64,000 bases of DNA from Streptomyces sp. NBC_00078 (GTDB lineage Bacteria; Actinomycetota; Actinomycetes; Streptomycetales; Streptomycetaceae): positions 3,906,001-3,970,000 of the forward strand of contig NZ_JAPELX010000001.1 of NCBI RefSeq assembly GCF_026343335.1. The letters are read 5' to 3'. How positions within the stretch are numbered: the stretch's first letter is position 1; each line of letters opens with the position of its first letter. Position numbers and translations under genes: made by a program. Below the pieces are notes generated by a model. The model saw only the letters and a list, made by a program, of their open reading frames with translations. It searched no databases and had not been told where the DNA came from. Below, in pieces: positions 17,382-27,826 of this stretch.

Positions 17382-18713
17382 CTAGTTGTCGTAACCCCAG
17401 CCGGCGACGTCATGCCGGCCCCGGCGCAGCGTGGCCGCGGGCTCGAAGGTGTTGGTCAGCTCCAGCCAGTCCTGGTAGCCGAGGTGGGCGCCGGAGCCGA
17501 ACTTCAGCACCGTGCCGGTGCCGTGCCAGCGGTGCCGGACGAAGGGGCCGGTCCATGCCGAGCCGTCGGGCTCCAGCGCCGCCGAGGAGGGGCCGTCGGG
17601 TCCGTCCCATTCGAGGGTGAGCCGGCCCTCCGTCACGATGTAGTGGTTCTCGGCGTGGTCGATCAGGTCGGCAGCGCCGCCGTCGGAGTCGACCCGCAGG
17701 AAGGTGCCGACGAGATCGGGCAGGTGGGCGGCGGAGGCCATCGAGGCGGCCTCGTAGGTGCCCCAGGCGCGGCGGGAGCGGCGGGAGTCGTCGACCGTCG
17801 TCCAGGTCTTGCCGACTCCGTCGTGCTGGTCGTCGGCGGGCAGCAGGACCCGGTAGTCGAAGCCGACGGCCCTGCCCAGCCGCCGCAGCACGTCCGTTCC
17901 CACCGCGGAGTCGGGCGAGCGCAGTGCTTGTTCCAGGTCGGCCGGGTTCACTCCGGCAGCCTCGGCGGCGGACGCGCGGGTGTGGACCCGGCGGGCCAGG
18001 AAGAGGTCCAGGACCGAGCCGGCGGTCACCTTGCCGGACAGGGCCTTCAGCGCCTCCTCGAACGCTTCCGCGGACCAGCCGTTGGCCTCCGTCATCAGGG
18101 GGGAGATGTTCGACTGGGCGGTGTAGGAGACGATCCGGGCCGGTGCGTCGCCGGCCAGCGAGTAGCTGTGCGGGCAGTACGACGGCTCGACGTAGGAGTC
18201 ACCGGTGATCCAGCGGTCGGTGCCCCCGTTGGCGTGCAGGACGCGCCAGTTCTGCGGGGTGATCTCCTCGCCCCACCTGCCGTTGATGTCCCCGGGGCCG
18301 AGGTTGACGGTGATGGCCGGTTCGAGGTGGCCGTTGTTGAGGGCGGGCAGCCGGTCGGCCGGGCAGAGGATGTCGAGCACCACGGGGGCGACCCGGCCCT
18401 CCGGCGCGGCCAGCGTGTAGTAGTTGTAGAAGTGGATGCCGTCGCGCTGGATGGGGCGGCGGGAGGCGTGCATGTCGTCCGCCGACTTGTGCACCACGGT
18501 CAGATCGCGGTGTGCTTCGCCGGCCAGCTGGGAGAGTTCGACGCTCAGGGCCCCGGCGAGGGCGTCCGCCGCCGCCTGGCCGAGATCGTGTCGCTCGTCG
18601 CCGAGCAGGCGGCGCAGGTCGTCCAGTGGCAGCCCGGCGCGGTCGGCGGTCTGGGCAGCCGTGTACTTGCGGGCGTTCATCCAGTGAGCGACCTTGAACG
18701 GGTCTATCCGCAT
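17382..18713 (-). CDS. phpD: 2-hydroxyethylphosphonate dioxygenase (HEPD)
   Basis: The protein is 443 residues long, the length of the crystallised S. viridochromogenes enzyme. It splits the C-C bond of 2-hydroxyethylphosphonate with Fe(II) and O2, giving hydroxymethylphosphonate and formate. Counting from the ATG at 18713 places the iron ligands exactly where that structure has them: His129 (NNGHLEP), Glu176 and His182 (VEPSYCPHS). Lys16, Arg90, Tyr98, Asn126 and Tyr174 are also present. Glu176 argues for HEPD over methylphosphonate synthase, where the equivalent residue is Gln. The start has GGAGGAGAT just before ATG. The gene overlaps phpC by ten bases. A much longer same-frame reading upstream is an artefact. 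Confidence 0.97.
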   Translation of the reverse strand: MRIDPFKVAHWMNARKYTAAQTADRAGLPLDDLRRLLGDERHDLGQAAADALAGALSVELSQLAGEAHRDLTVVHKSADDMHASRRPIQRDGIHFYNYYTLAAPEGRVAPVVLDILCPADRLPALNNGHLEPAITVNLGPGDINGRWGEEITPQNWRVLHANGGTDRWITGDSYVEPSYCPHSYSLAGDAPARIVSYTAQSNISPLMTEANGWSAEAFEEALKALSGKVTAGSVLDLFLARRVHTRASAAEAAGVNPADLEQALRSPDSAVGTDVLRRLGRAVGFDYRVLLPADDQHDGVGKTWTTVDDSRRSRRAWGTYEAASMASAAHLPDLVGTFLRVDSDGGAADLIDHAENHYIVTEGRLTLEWDGPDGPSSAALEPDGSAWTGPFVRHRWHGTGTVLKFGSGAHLGYQDWLELTNTFEPAATLRRGRHDVAGWGYDN

Positions 18714-19891
18714 ATCTCCTCCGTTTCCGATCGTTCGCCCAGGAGCCGGCTGAGGGACTCGTGGTTCAGCCGGCGGGGATTGTCGTGGCAGCGGGGGTAC
18801 GACACGGCTTCGGCCGCCACCCTCCGGTGGTCGGCGGCGAGTTCGTCGTAGGAGGGCAGTCCGCAGGCGGCGATGAAGCGCTCGACTCGGGCCGCGGCCC
18901 GGGCCGGCGTGCCGCCGAGCGGTGCGGCGAGGGAGTCGATCACCCGGCGTACGTGGCCTGCACCCCGCGGATCGACGCAGTCGTCCGGGGACACGGCGTG
19001 GTTGTGGCGCAGCAGGCGGCCCAGCGTCACCCCGCAGGCGTGGCCGTGGGCCAGGCCCAGCCGGAGCGTCAGGGGGTAGGAGATGGCGTGACACGAGGAG
19101 GTCTGGGCCAGGGCGATGGCCCGCCCGGAGTGGTGGGCGGCGCGCTGGAGACCGAGCCATGCCTCGCCGTCCGGGGTGCCGTCCTGGACGCGGTCGAGGA
19201 CCTCGGCCACCAGGGTCACGGCGGAGGTGCCCCAGTGGATCGACTCCGGTGTCGAGCGGATCGACCAGGACGCCTCGGCCCCCTGGCAGAGGGCGTCCAG
19301 GATGCCCGTGGCGAGGTCGCGGCGCCCGAGTCCGGCCAGCAGCTCGGGGGCGAGCACGGCGGCGCGCGGGCGTACGCCGGGTCCGGTGAGCGACAGTTTC
19401 CGCCGGTGCCGGAGGTCCCACAGGGTGGCGAAGGGCGTGGCCTCGGCGCCGGTCCCGGCGGTGGTGGGGATCGCCACGACCTTGAACGGGGCGGTGGGAT
19501 CGTCGGGCACCGGCCCGGCCGCGCAGGCCTGGCGGACCTGGTCCGCGTCCAGCGGACCCCGCTGGGAGAGGGCTGCCGCCGCTTTCACCGCGTCCATGAC
19601 GGTTCCGCCGCCGATCGCCACCACCGTGTCCGCCCGGATCGCCCGCAGTTGACGGACGAGCGTGGCGACACTGTCCGGAGTGGTCGGTCCTTCGTGCACC
19701 ACGACCGTGGGATCGAGAGGGCGCAGGGCGTCCGTCAGCCGGGGGGCCCAGGACCGTCCGGCGAAGCCCGGACCCACGACCTGGGCCACCCGCGGGGTTC
19801 GGCGGGGCGGGCCGGTCAGGCGCTCGATGACCCGAGCGATCTCGCCGATGCCCTCGGCCACCACGAGGGCTCCGGGTGCCGTACCGGTCAC
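18704..19891 (-). CDS. phpC: phosphonoacetaldehyde reductase (iron-type alcohol dehydrogenase)
   Basis: This ~395-residue group III alcohol dehydrogenase has AIGGGTVMDAVKA (NAD binding), IPTTAGTGAEATPFA and a later HAISYPLTLRLGLAHGHACG, where the His residues and an upstream Asp (TGILDALCQGAE) bind the metal. PhpC reduces phosphonoacetaldehyde to 2-hydroxyethylphosphonate, the substrate of PhpD. The start is uncertain: GTG codons at 19891 and 19900 and an ATG at 19927 are in frame; 19891 best suits the AAAGGG upstream. Two 16-base tandem repeats lie upstream (19960-19992). The stop overlaps phpD. Confidence 0.92.
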   Translation of the reverse strand: MTGTAPGALVVAEGIGEIARVIERLTGPPRRTPRVAQVVGPGFAGRSWAPRLTDALRPLDPTVVVHEGPTTPDSVATLVRQLRAIRADTVVAIGGGTVMDAVKAAAALSQRGPLDADQVRQACAAGPVPDDPTAPFKVVAIPTTAGTGAEATPFATLWDLRHRRKLSLTGPGVRPRAAVLAPELLAGLGRRDLATGILDALCQGAEASWSIRSTPESIHWGTSAVTLVAEVLDRVQDGTPDGEAWLGLQRAAHHSGRAIALAQTSSCHAISYPLTLRLGLAHGHACGVTLGRLLRHNHAVSPDDCVDPRGAGHVRRVIDSLAAPLGGTPARAAARVERFIAACGLPSYDELAADHRRVAAEAVSYPRCHDNPRRLNHESLSRLLGERSETEEICG

Positions 19892-19959
19892 GGGAGTCAC
19901 ACCCTTTCTTCGCTCGTTCTCTCGCATGATCGTGTTACGAGCTCCAAGGCCGAGAAATA

Positions 19960-19992
19960 CGGTCAGAAAAACGCCTCGGTCGGAAAAACGCC
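19960..19992. repeat. two tandem 16-base repeats upstream of phpC
   Basis: CGGTCAGAAAAACGCC (19960-19975) is followed, with a 17-base period, by CGGTCGGAAAAACGCC (19977-19992); they differ at one base. They fill the short gap between the pmi stop (19998) and the phpC start region. Position and A-rich cores in a GC-rich genome suggest a protein-binding site for an internal promoter of phpC-phpD-phpE and the genes below. The function is inference. Confidence 0.6.
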
Positions 19993-19997
19993 CCCGG

Positions 19998-22685
<2,688 letters not shown>

Positions 22686-22739
22686 ACAGTCCTCCTCCGC
22701 AGATTGCCGCGCGTTTCTGCAATGCATCAATCATCACCC

Positions 22740-22754
22740 GCCGGAAAATCCGGC
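22740..22754. promoter_or_regulatory. perfect inverted repeat between NRPS gene and pmi
   Basis: GCCGGA AAA TCCGGC is a perfect 6-base inverted repeat with a three-base centre, 55 bases upstream of the pmi GTG and 49 bases after the NRPS stop. It may be an operator or a short transcript hairpin; it lacks a T-run, so it is not a strong terminator. Confidence 0.35.
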
Positions 22755-22802
22755 ACCAGGGCATCGGCTATTCCACTTGCGGCCATGTCCGGCTACGGAA
22801 GT

Positions 22803-25800
22803 TCATCCGCGCGCTGCCGCCGTGACACTTCTGGCCAGCCCGGAGACGGTGGATTCCACAAACAGCGAGCGCACCGGCAGGCGTACGCCGAAGACCTGGT
22901 TGACGCGGGCGACGATCCGCGTCGCGGAGAGCGAGTTCCCGCCCACCTCGAAGAAATTGTCGGCGCCCCCGGGCAGCGCGATGCCCAGGACCTCCCGCCA
23001 GATCTCGGCCACCTGTTCCTCGACCGGGTCCAGCAGCGGCGGTCGCTCCCGGTCCGCGTCGTCGGACGGATCGAGCGGGTCCGGCAGGGCGTCGCGGTCG
23101 AGCTTGCCGTTGGGGCTGGTCGGCAACGCGTCGAGCACCACGAAGAGTTCGGGCACCAGGTAGCCGGGCAGCCGGTCCCTGAGCCACTGGCGCAGGTCGG
23201 CCTGGGTGGGCCGCTCCCCGCCCGGCGCCGGTACCGCATAACCGACCAGTCGCCTGTCAGCCCCTTCTCCCCTGACCAGAACGACGGCGGTCCGGACACC
23301 CGGATGGTCCTCCAACCGGGTCTCGATCTCGCCCAGTTCGATCCGGAAGCCGCGCAGTTTGACCTGGTGGTCGGTGCGCCCGAGGAACTCCAGCTCACCG
23401 TCGGCGCCCCAGCGCACCAGGTCGCCGGTGCGGTACAGGCGGGCACCCGACTCGGTGCCGGAAGGATCGGGGACGAAGCGCGCGGCGGTGACGTCCGGCT
23501 GGCCGAGATAGCCCCGGGCGAGTCCGACGCCGCCGAGGAACAACTCGCCCTGCCGGCCGAAGGGGACGGGGCGCAAGGTGTCGTCCAGGACGTGCACCGT
23601 GTACCCGACGACCGGGCGGCCGAGGGGCGGCACGCGGTCTGCCGTGCACCGCGCGATGGTGGCGAGGACGGTCGCCTCCGTGGGGCCGTACCCGTTGAAC
23701 ACGTCTCGGCCCTCGCACCACTGCTGGGCGAGTTCCAGAGTCGCGGCCTCGCCCGCCATGACCACCGTGCGCAGTCCGGGCAGTTCGCTGCCGGCGAGGG
23801 TGGACAGGGCCGACGGCGACAGCAGCACCGTGCTGATCCCGCGCTCCCGGATCAGCCGGGCCAGGTCCTCGCCGGGCACCAGTGCCGCCCGCGGTTCGAG
23901 GACCAGAGTGGCTCCGGCGTCGAACGTCATCAGCAGTTCCAGCAGGGAGACGTCGAAGCTCGGTGAGGCGAAGCGCAGGACGCGGCTGTCCGGGGACTGG
24001 GCGAACTGCTCGGCGCTGCGGGTCAGGGAGCCGACGCCGCGGTGCGGCACCATGACCCCCTTGGGCACACCGGTCGAGCCCGAGGTGAAGATGACGTAGG
24101 CGAGTTGGTCCGACGGGACGGAGATGTCCGGCCGGTGCGCGGGACGGGCGGCGAGGGTGGCCCGGGTCGCGTCGTCGTCCATCGGCAGCACGGTGACGTC
24201 GTTGCCGGTGAACCGGTCGGCCAGCGACCGCTGGGTGAGCAGCAGCCGTACTCCGCTCCGGCGCAGGATGTGGTCCAGCCGGGCCGCCGGGTACTCCGGG
24301 TCGAGCGGTAGCAGGACGGCCCCGGCCTTCAGCACCCCGAAGGTGGCCACGATGGCGTCCGCCGTGCCGTCCAGCGCCACGCCGACGGGCTGTTCGGTCC
24401 CGACGCCGAGCGTGCGCAGGTGGTGGGCGAGCCGGTTGGCGGCGTCGTCCAGTTCCCGGTAGGTCAGGTGCCGGTCGGGGGCCTCCACCGCGGTGTGCTC
24501 CGGCCGGTGCCGGGCGGCGTCCTCCAGCACCCGGTGCAGGGTGCGGTGGTGCCGGGGGTCGTCCTCGGTGGGGGCGTTGACCCGGCGCAGGTGATGGGTC
24601 TCGTCCCGGGTGAGCACCGGCAGCCCGGCCAGTTCCCGGTCGGGGTCGGCGGTGGCGGACCGCGCGAGGAGGCTCAGCCGTTCGGCGAGCCGGTCGATGG
24701 TGACCGGGTCGAACAGCGCGGTGCTGTACTCGAAGTAGCCGGTGTAGGTGCTCTCCCGGTCTGTGAGCACCAGCGTCAGGTCGAACTTGGCGGACTCCGG
24801 TGTGTGGGTCTCGCGGGCCCGCTCCGGCAGCAGGGTGTCCAGCTCACTGGCGTCCCGGCCGTCCTCCATGACGAACGCGACCTGGAACAGCGGGTTGTGG
24901 GTCAGGGTGCGTTCGGTGCGCACCTCCTCCACCAGCCGTTCGAAGGGGAGGTCCTGCCGGGCCAGCGCCTCTACGGTGGTCTGCCGGACCTGGACCAGGA
25001 GGTCGCGGAAGCTCGTGCCGGGCTCGGTCCTCACGCGCATGGCCAGGGTGTTGGCGAAGAAGCCGATCAGGTCGTCGAGTTCGGGGCGGGCGCGATTGGC
25101 CACCGGCGTCCCGATGACCATGTCGCGCTCTCCGCTCCACCGGTGCAGCAGCACGGCGAAAAGGCTCAGCATGGTCATGAAGGGGGTGGCGCCGTTCTGC
25201 GTGGCCAGGTTCCGCAGGGCCGCGGTCAGGTCGGCCGGCAGGGCGAACCGGCGCCGGGCCCCCTCGCTCGTCGCCACCGCGGGCCGCGGACGGTCGAACG
25301 GCAGGTCGATGGCCGGCGGCGCGCCCCGCATGCGTTCGTGCCAGTAGCCGAGCAGTTCCTGCAGGCGCTGATCGTCCAGCAGGCGACGCTGCCAGTCCGC
25401 GAAGTCGGCGTACTGGATGGGCAGCGGAGGCAGACCGGCCTCCTCCCCGGTCTCGGCGGCGTGCAGCAGAGCCGTCAGGTCGCGCCGGAGCAGGCCGATC
25501 GACCAGCCGTCGAACACAGTGTGATGGAAGGTCAGGAAGAGGAGTGCGTCGTCGTCGCCCAGCCGAAGCAGCAGACAGCGCAGCAGCGGGCCGGACGACA
25601 GGTCGAAGGGGCGCTGCTTGTCCTGCCCGCACAGCCGCAGCGCCGCCGCGGCCCGCGTGCTGTCGGGCAGCCCGCGCAGGTCCGTCTCGTTCAGGGGCGG
25701 TGACTGGCTGTCCGCGATGCGCTGCCAGGGCTCACCACCGGTCGCCGGGAAGGCCGTACGCAGCACCTCGTGACGCCGGGTCAGCTCACGCAGCGCGATC

Positions 25801-26054
25801 CGTACCGTCTCGGTGGTCACGGACCGACGGAGCCTGAGCGAGGCGGAGACGTTGTAGACAGGTCGGCCCGGCTCCAGTTGGTCGAGGAACCAGAGCCGGT
25901 GCTGGGCGAAGGACAGCGGCACCGGCCCACCGTCGTCCGGCCTGCACGGGATCGCCGGGTCCGGGATCGGTCCCGCCGCCGTCCGCAGTCGGCTCTCGAA
26001 CAACGCTCGCTGCTTGGGTGACAACGCGGCGATCCTGGTCTGAAGGTCTTCCAC
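22803..26054 (-). CDS. NRPS module C-A-T (PhsB/PhsC type)
   Basis: This ~1083-residue protein starts with a condensation domain (residues ~40-480; canonical FHHTVFDGWS), followed by an adenylation domain (~500-990; FTSGSTGVPKG, NGYGPTEA, YRTGDLVRW, KLRGFR, NGKLDRDALP) and a carrier domain (FFEVGGNSLSAT, ~1010-1080). There is no thioesterase domain at the end, as in the known PTT synthetases. By alignment to EntF/GrsA pocket positions I read the specificity residues as D-V-L-L-V-A-G-V-L-K, a small hydrophobic pocket that could suit Ala; this is a hand reading. The start is the GTG at 26054; no good alternative exists. Naming as phsB or phsC is left open. Confidence 0.9.
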   Translation of the reverse strand: MEDLQTRIAALSPKQRALFESRLRTAAGPIPDPAIPCRPDDGGPVPLSFAQHRLWFLDQLEPGRPVYNVSASLRLRRSVTTETVRIALRELTRRHEVLRTAFPATGGEPWQRIADSQSPPLNETDLRGLPDSTRAAAALRLCGQDKQRPFDLSSGPLLRCLLLRLGDDDALLFLTFHHTVFDGWSIGLLRRDLTALLHAAETGEEAGLPPLPIQYADFADWQRRLLDDQRLQELLGYWHERMRGAPPAIDLPFDRPRPAVATSEGARRRFALPADLTAALRNLATQNGATPFMTMLSLFAVLLHRWSGERDMVIGTPVANRARPELDDLIGFFANTLAMRVRTEPGTSFRDLLVQVRQTTVEALARQDLPFERLVEEVRTERTLTHNPLFQVAFVMEDGRDASELDTLLPERARETHTPESAKFDLTLVLTDRESTYTGYFEYSTALFDPVTIDRLAERLSLLARSATADPDRELAGLPVLTRDETHHLRRVNAPTEDDPRHHRTLHRVLEDAARHRPEHTAVEAPDRHLTYRELDDAANRLAHHLRTLGVGTEQPVGVALDGTADAIVATFGVLKAGAVLLPLDPEYPAARLDHILRRSGVRLLLTQRSLADRFTGNDVTVLPMDDDATRATLAARPAHRPDISVPSDQLAYVIFTSGSTGVPKGVMVPHRGVGSLTRSAEQFAQSPDSRVLRFASPSFDVSLLELLMTFDAGATLVLEPRAALVPGEDLARLIRERGISTVLLSPSALSTLAGSELPGLRTVVMAGEAATLELAQQWCEGRDVFNGYGPTEATVLATIARCTADRVPPLGRPVVGYTVHVLDDTLRPVPFGRQGELFLGGVGLARGYLGQPDVTAARFVPDPSGTESGARLYRTGDLVRWGADGELEFLGRTDHQVKLRGFRIELGEIETRLEDHPGVRTAVVLVRGEGADRRLVGYAVPAPGGERPTQADLRQWLRDRLPGYLVPELFVVLDALPTSPNGKLDRDALPDPLDPSDDADRERPPLLDPVEEQVAEIWREVLGIALPGGADNFFEVGGNSLSATRIVARVNQVFGVRLPVRSLFVESTVSGLARSVTAAARG

Positions 26055-26164
26055 TGCTGTTGCGTCCCCTCTTCTGTCCCTCTTCCGAGCCTCTTCTGTT
26101 TCTGTGACGAAGTCGCCGAGGGCGTGTCCGGCGTCGGTGGGATCCAGGTGAGCCGGATGATCCG

Positions 26165-27826
26165 CTAACCGAAGGCGCGGGCCGCGACGATGACGGCTGA
26201 GACGATCCCCTCCCCGATGACGAGGCCGGAGGCCACCGTCCCGACGGTCTCCTTCAGGTGCGGTGCCCTGCGGCCGATCAGCCAGGCCGCCCCGCCGCCG
26301 AGCGACATGGCGAGCACCGTCTCGGGCGGCAGCAGCAGACCGAGGCCCAGCGCGGAGGGCGAGACCGGGGCGAACGTGAGCAGGAATCCGGCCGGCAGGG
26401 CCGCGGCGAGCGGCGGTCCGACCTGGTGAGCCTGGGAGGAGTCCAGTGAGTACGCGGTCGCGACGAAGTCGAAGGCCCGGGCCAGTGGAGCGGGGAACTC
26501 CGGCTGCCCCACCAGGCCGGAGCGCAGCAGCACCGCCATCAGGAACAGGCCCACGACGGCGCCCAGCCAGCCGCCGAGAGCCTGCGTGGACAGCACCAGA
26601 CGCGGCGAGGGCCGCACGGACACTGCCGTGTCGGACACCCGAACCGCGTAGGTGTAGTACAGCGCGGCCATCGCGGCGCCGGCGACGGCGGTGCTGAGGA
26701 TGATCGCGTCGGACACCGGAAGCCCGGTGAGCCGCAGCAGGATGATGCCGAGGAAGATGGCCGGGGACAGCGGCGCGATTCCGGTCTCGGCGCCGACGCG
26801 GACGAAGAACAGCGCGAACAGCAGAGCCATCACCGAGATGAGCAGCGTGACGCCGAGCCCGCGGCCCGCCCCGTAGTGCCAGCACAGGGCGGCGGCACTG
26901 GCCACGAGCAGAGCGCAAAGGACGCCCCCCGCCCGGCGGTCGCCGGTGACCCGGGTGGCGGCCGGGCCGCGCCTCATCACCCGCAGCGACCTGACCAGTG
27001 TGGCGACCGAGTATCCGGTGATGACGCCGATGCCGACGGCGAGGACCGGCCCGTCCGACAGGTGCTGGGTGTAGCTGTCCGCGGGGTCGCGCCAGCCCCA
27101 GACCACCGCGGAGCACACGCTGCCGACGAACATCCACACCGCCGAGCGGGCACCGGCGAGCGCGCCGACGCCGAGCAGCATGGGCGACAGGGCCAGCCCC
27201 ACGAAGGCGGGGGTACCAGGGAGGTGCGCGGTCCCCTCGTCGGTCGTGACGGAGGCGATGAGCGCGACGACAGCCGAGGCCAGCGCCGACCACCACAGCG
27301 GGCGGGCGGAGACGCGCCGCCGGTGGCTGAGGCTCTCCATCAGCACGATGGCCGGCCGCAGGGTGGGGAAGGGGAGTTCCTCTCGCCGGAGCATCCGAGC
27401 CGCGAGCAGCCCGAGGAGCAGTCCTACGGCATTGGCGAGCAGGACGATGACGGCCAGGGTGACCCATGAGGGCTCCCCCGCACCCCGCAGGTGGTTGGCG
27501 GCGATCCCGGACCCCACGGCGGCGGCCGAGAGGTATCCGCTGGAGGCGACGGAGAAGACGATGAACAGGCTGGGCCAAGACAGCCGCCGACGCAGCCCCA
27601 GCCAGGCCGCTCCCACCACCACGACCAGGGCCGACCCGCCGAAGGCCACCCCGGTCTTGAAGATGACCAGGATGTTGAAGACGCACAGCAGGGCGCCGAT
27701 CAGGACCCCGCCCGCGACCGCCCATCCGTCGGCGCGCCGCCCGGGACGCTCGACGTCGGTCAGATCGGGCGTGCCGGAGCCGTCGTTGCCGGTGTCGCTA
27801 CCGGCTCCCGTCGCACGCTTGGTCAC
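26165..27826 (-). CDS. OPT-family oligopeptide transporter
   Basis: This 553-residue integral membrane protein has about 14 hydrophobic segments and the layout of the OPT superfamily (proton-coupled oligopeptide transporters), including an RREELPFPTLRPAI segment after the third or fourth helix and a late PPETVLAMSLGGG. Its GTG overlaps the stop of the upstream NRPS gene (GTGA), so it is co-translated with the peptide synthetase. It lies 110 bases before the second NRPS. A natural role is transport of the tripeptide or its acetylated form across the membrane. OPT proteins are usually importers, so export is not certain. The N-terminal ~30 residues are charged and soluble. Confidence 0.85.
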   Translation of the reverse strand: MTKRATGAGSDTGNDGSGTPDLTDVERPGRRADGWAVAGGVLIGALLCVFNILVIFKTGVAFGGSALVVVVGAAWLGLRRRLSWPSLFIVFSVASSGYLSAAAVGSGIAANHLRGAGEPSWVTLAVIVLLANAVGLLLGLLAARMLRREELPFPTLRPAIVLMESLSHRRRVSARPLWWSALASAVVALIASVTTDEGTAHLPGTPAFVGLALSPMLLGVGALAGARSAVWMFVGSVCSAVVWGWRDPADSYTQHLSDGPVLAVGIGVITGYSVATLVRSLRVMRRGPAATRVTGDRRAGGVLCALLVASAAALCWHYGAGRGLGVTLLISVMALLFALFFVRVGAETGIAPLSPAIFLGIILLRLTGLPVSDAIILSTAVAGAAMAALYYTYAVRVSDTAVSVRPSPRLVLSTQALGGWLGAVVGLFLMAVLLRSGLVGQPEFPAPLARAFDFVATAYSLDSSQAHQVGPPLAAALPAGFLLTFAPVSPSALGLGLLLPPETVLAMSLGGGAAWLIGRRAPHLKETVGTVASGLVIGEGIVSAVIVAARAFG

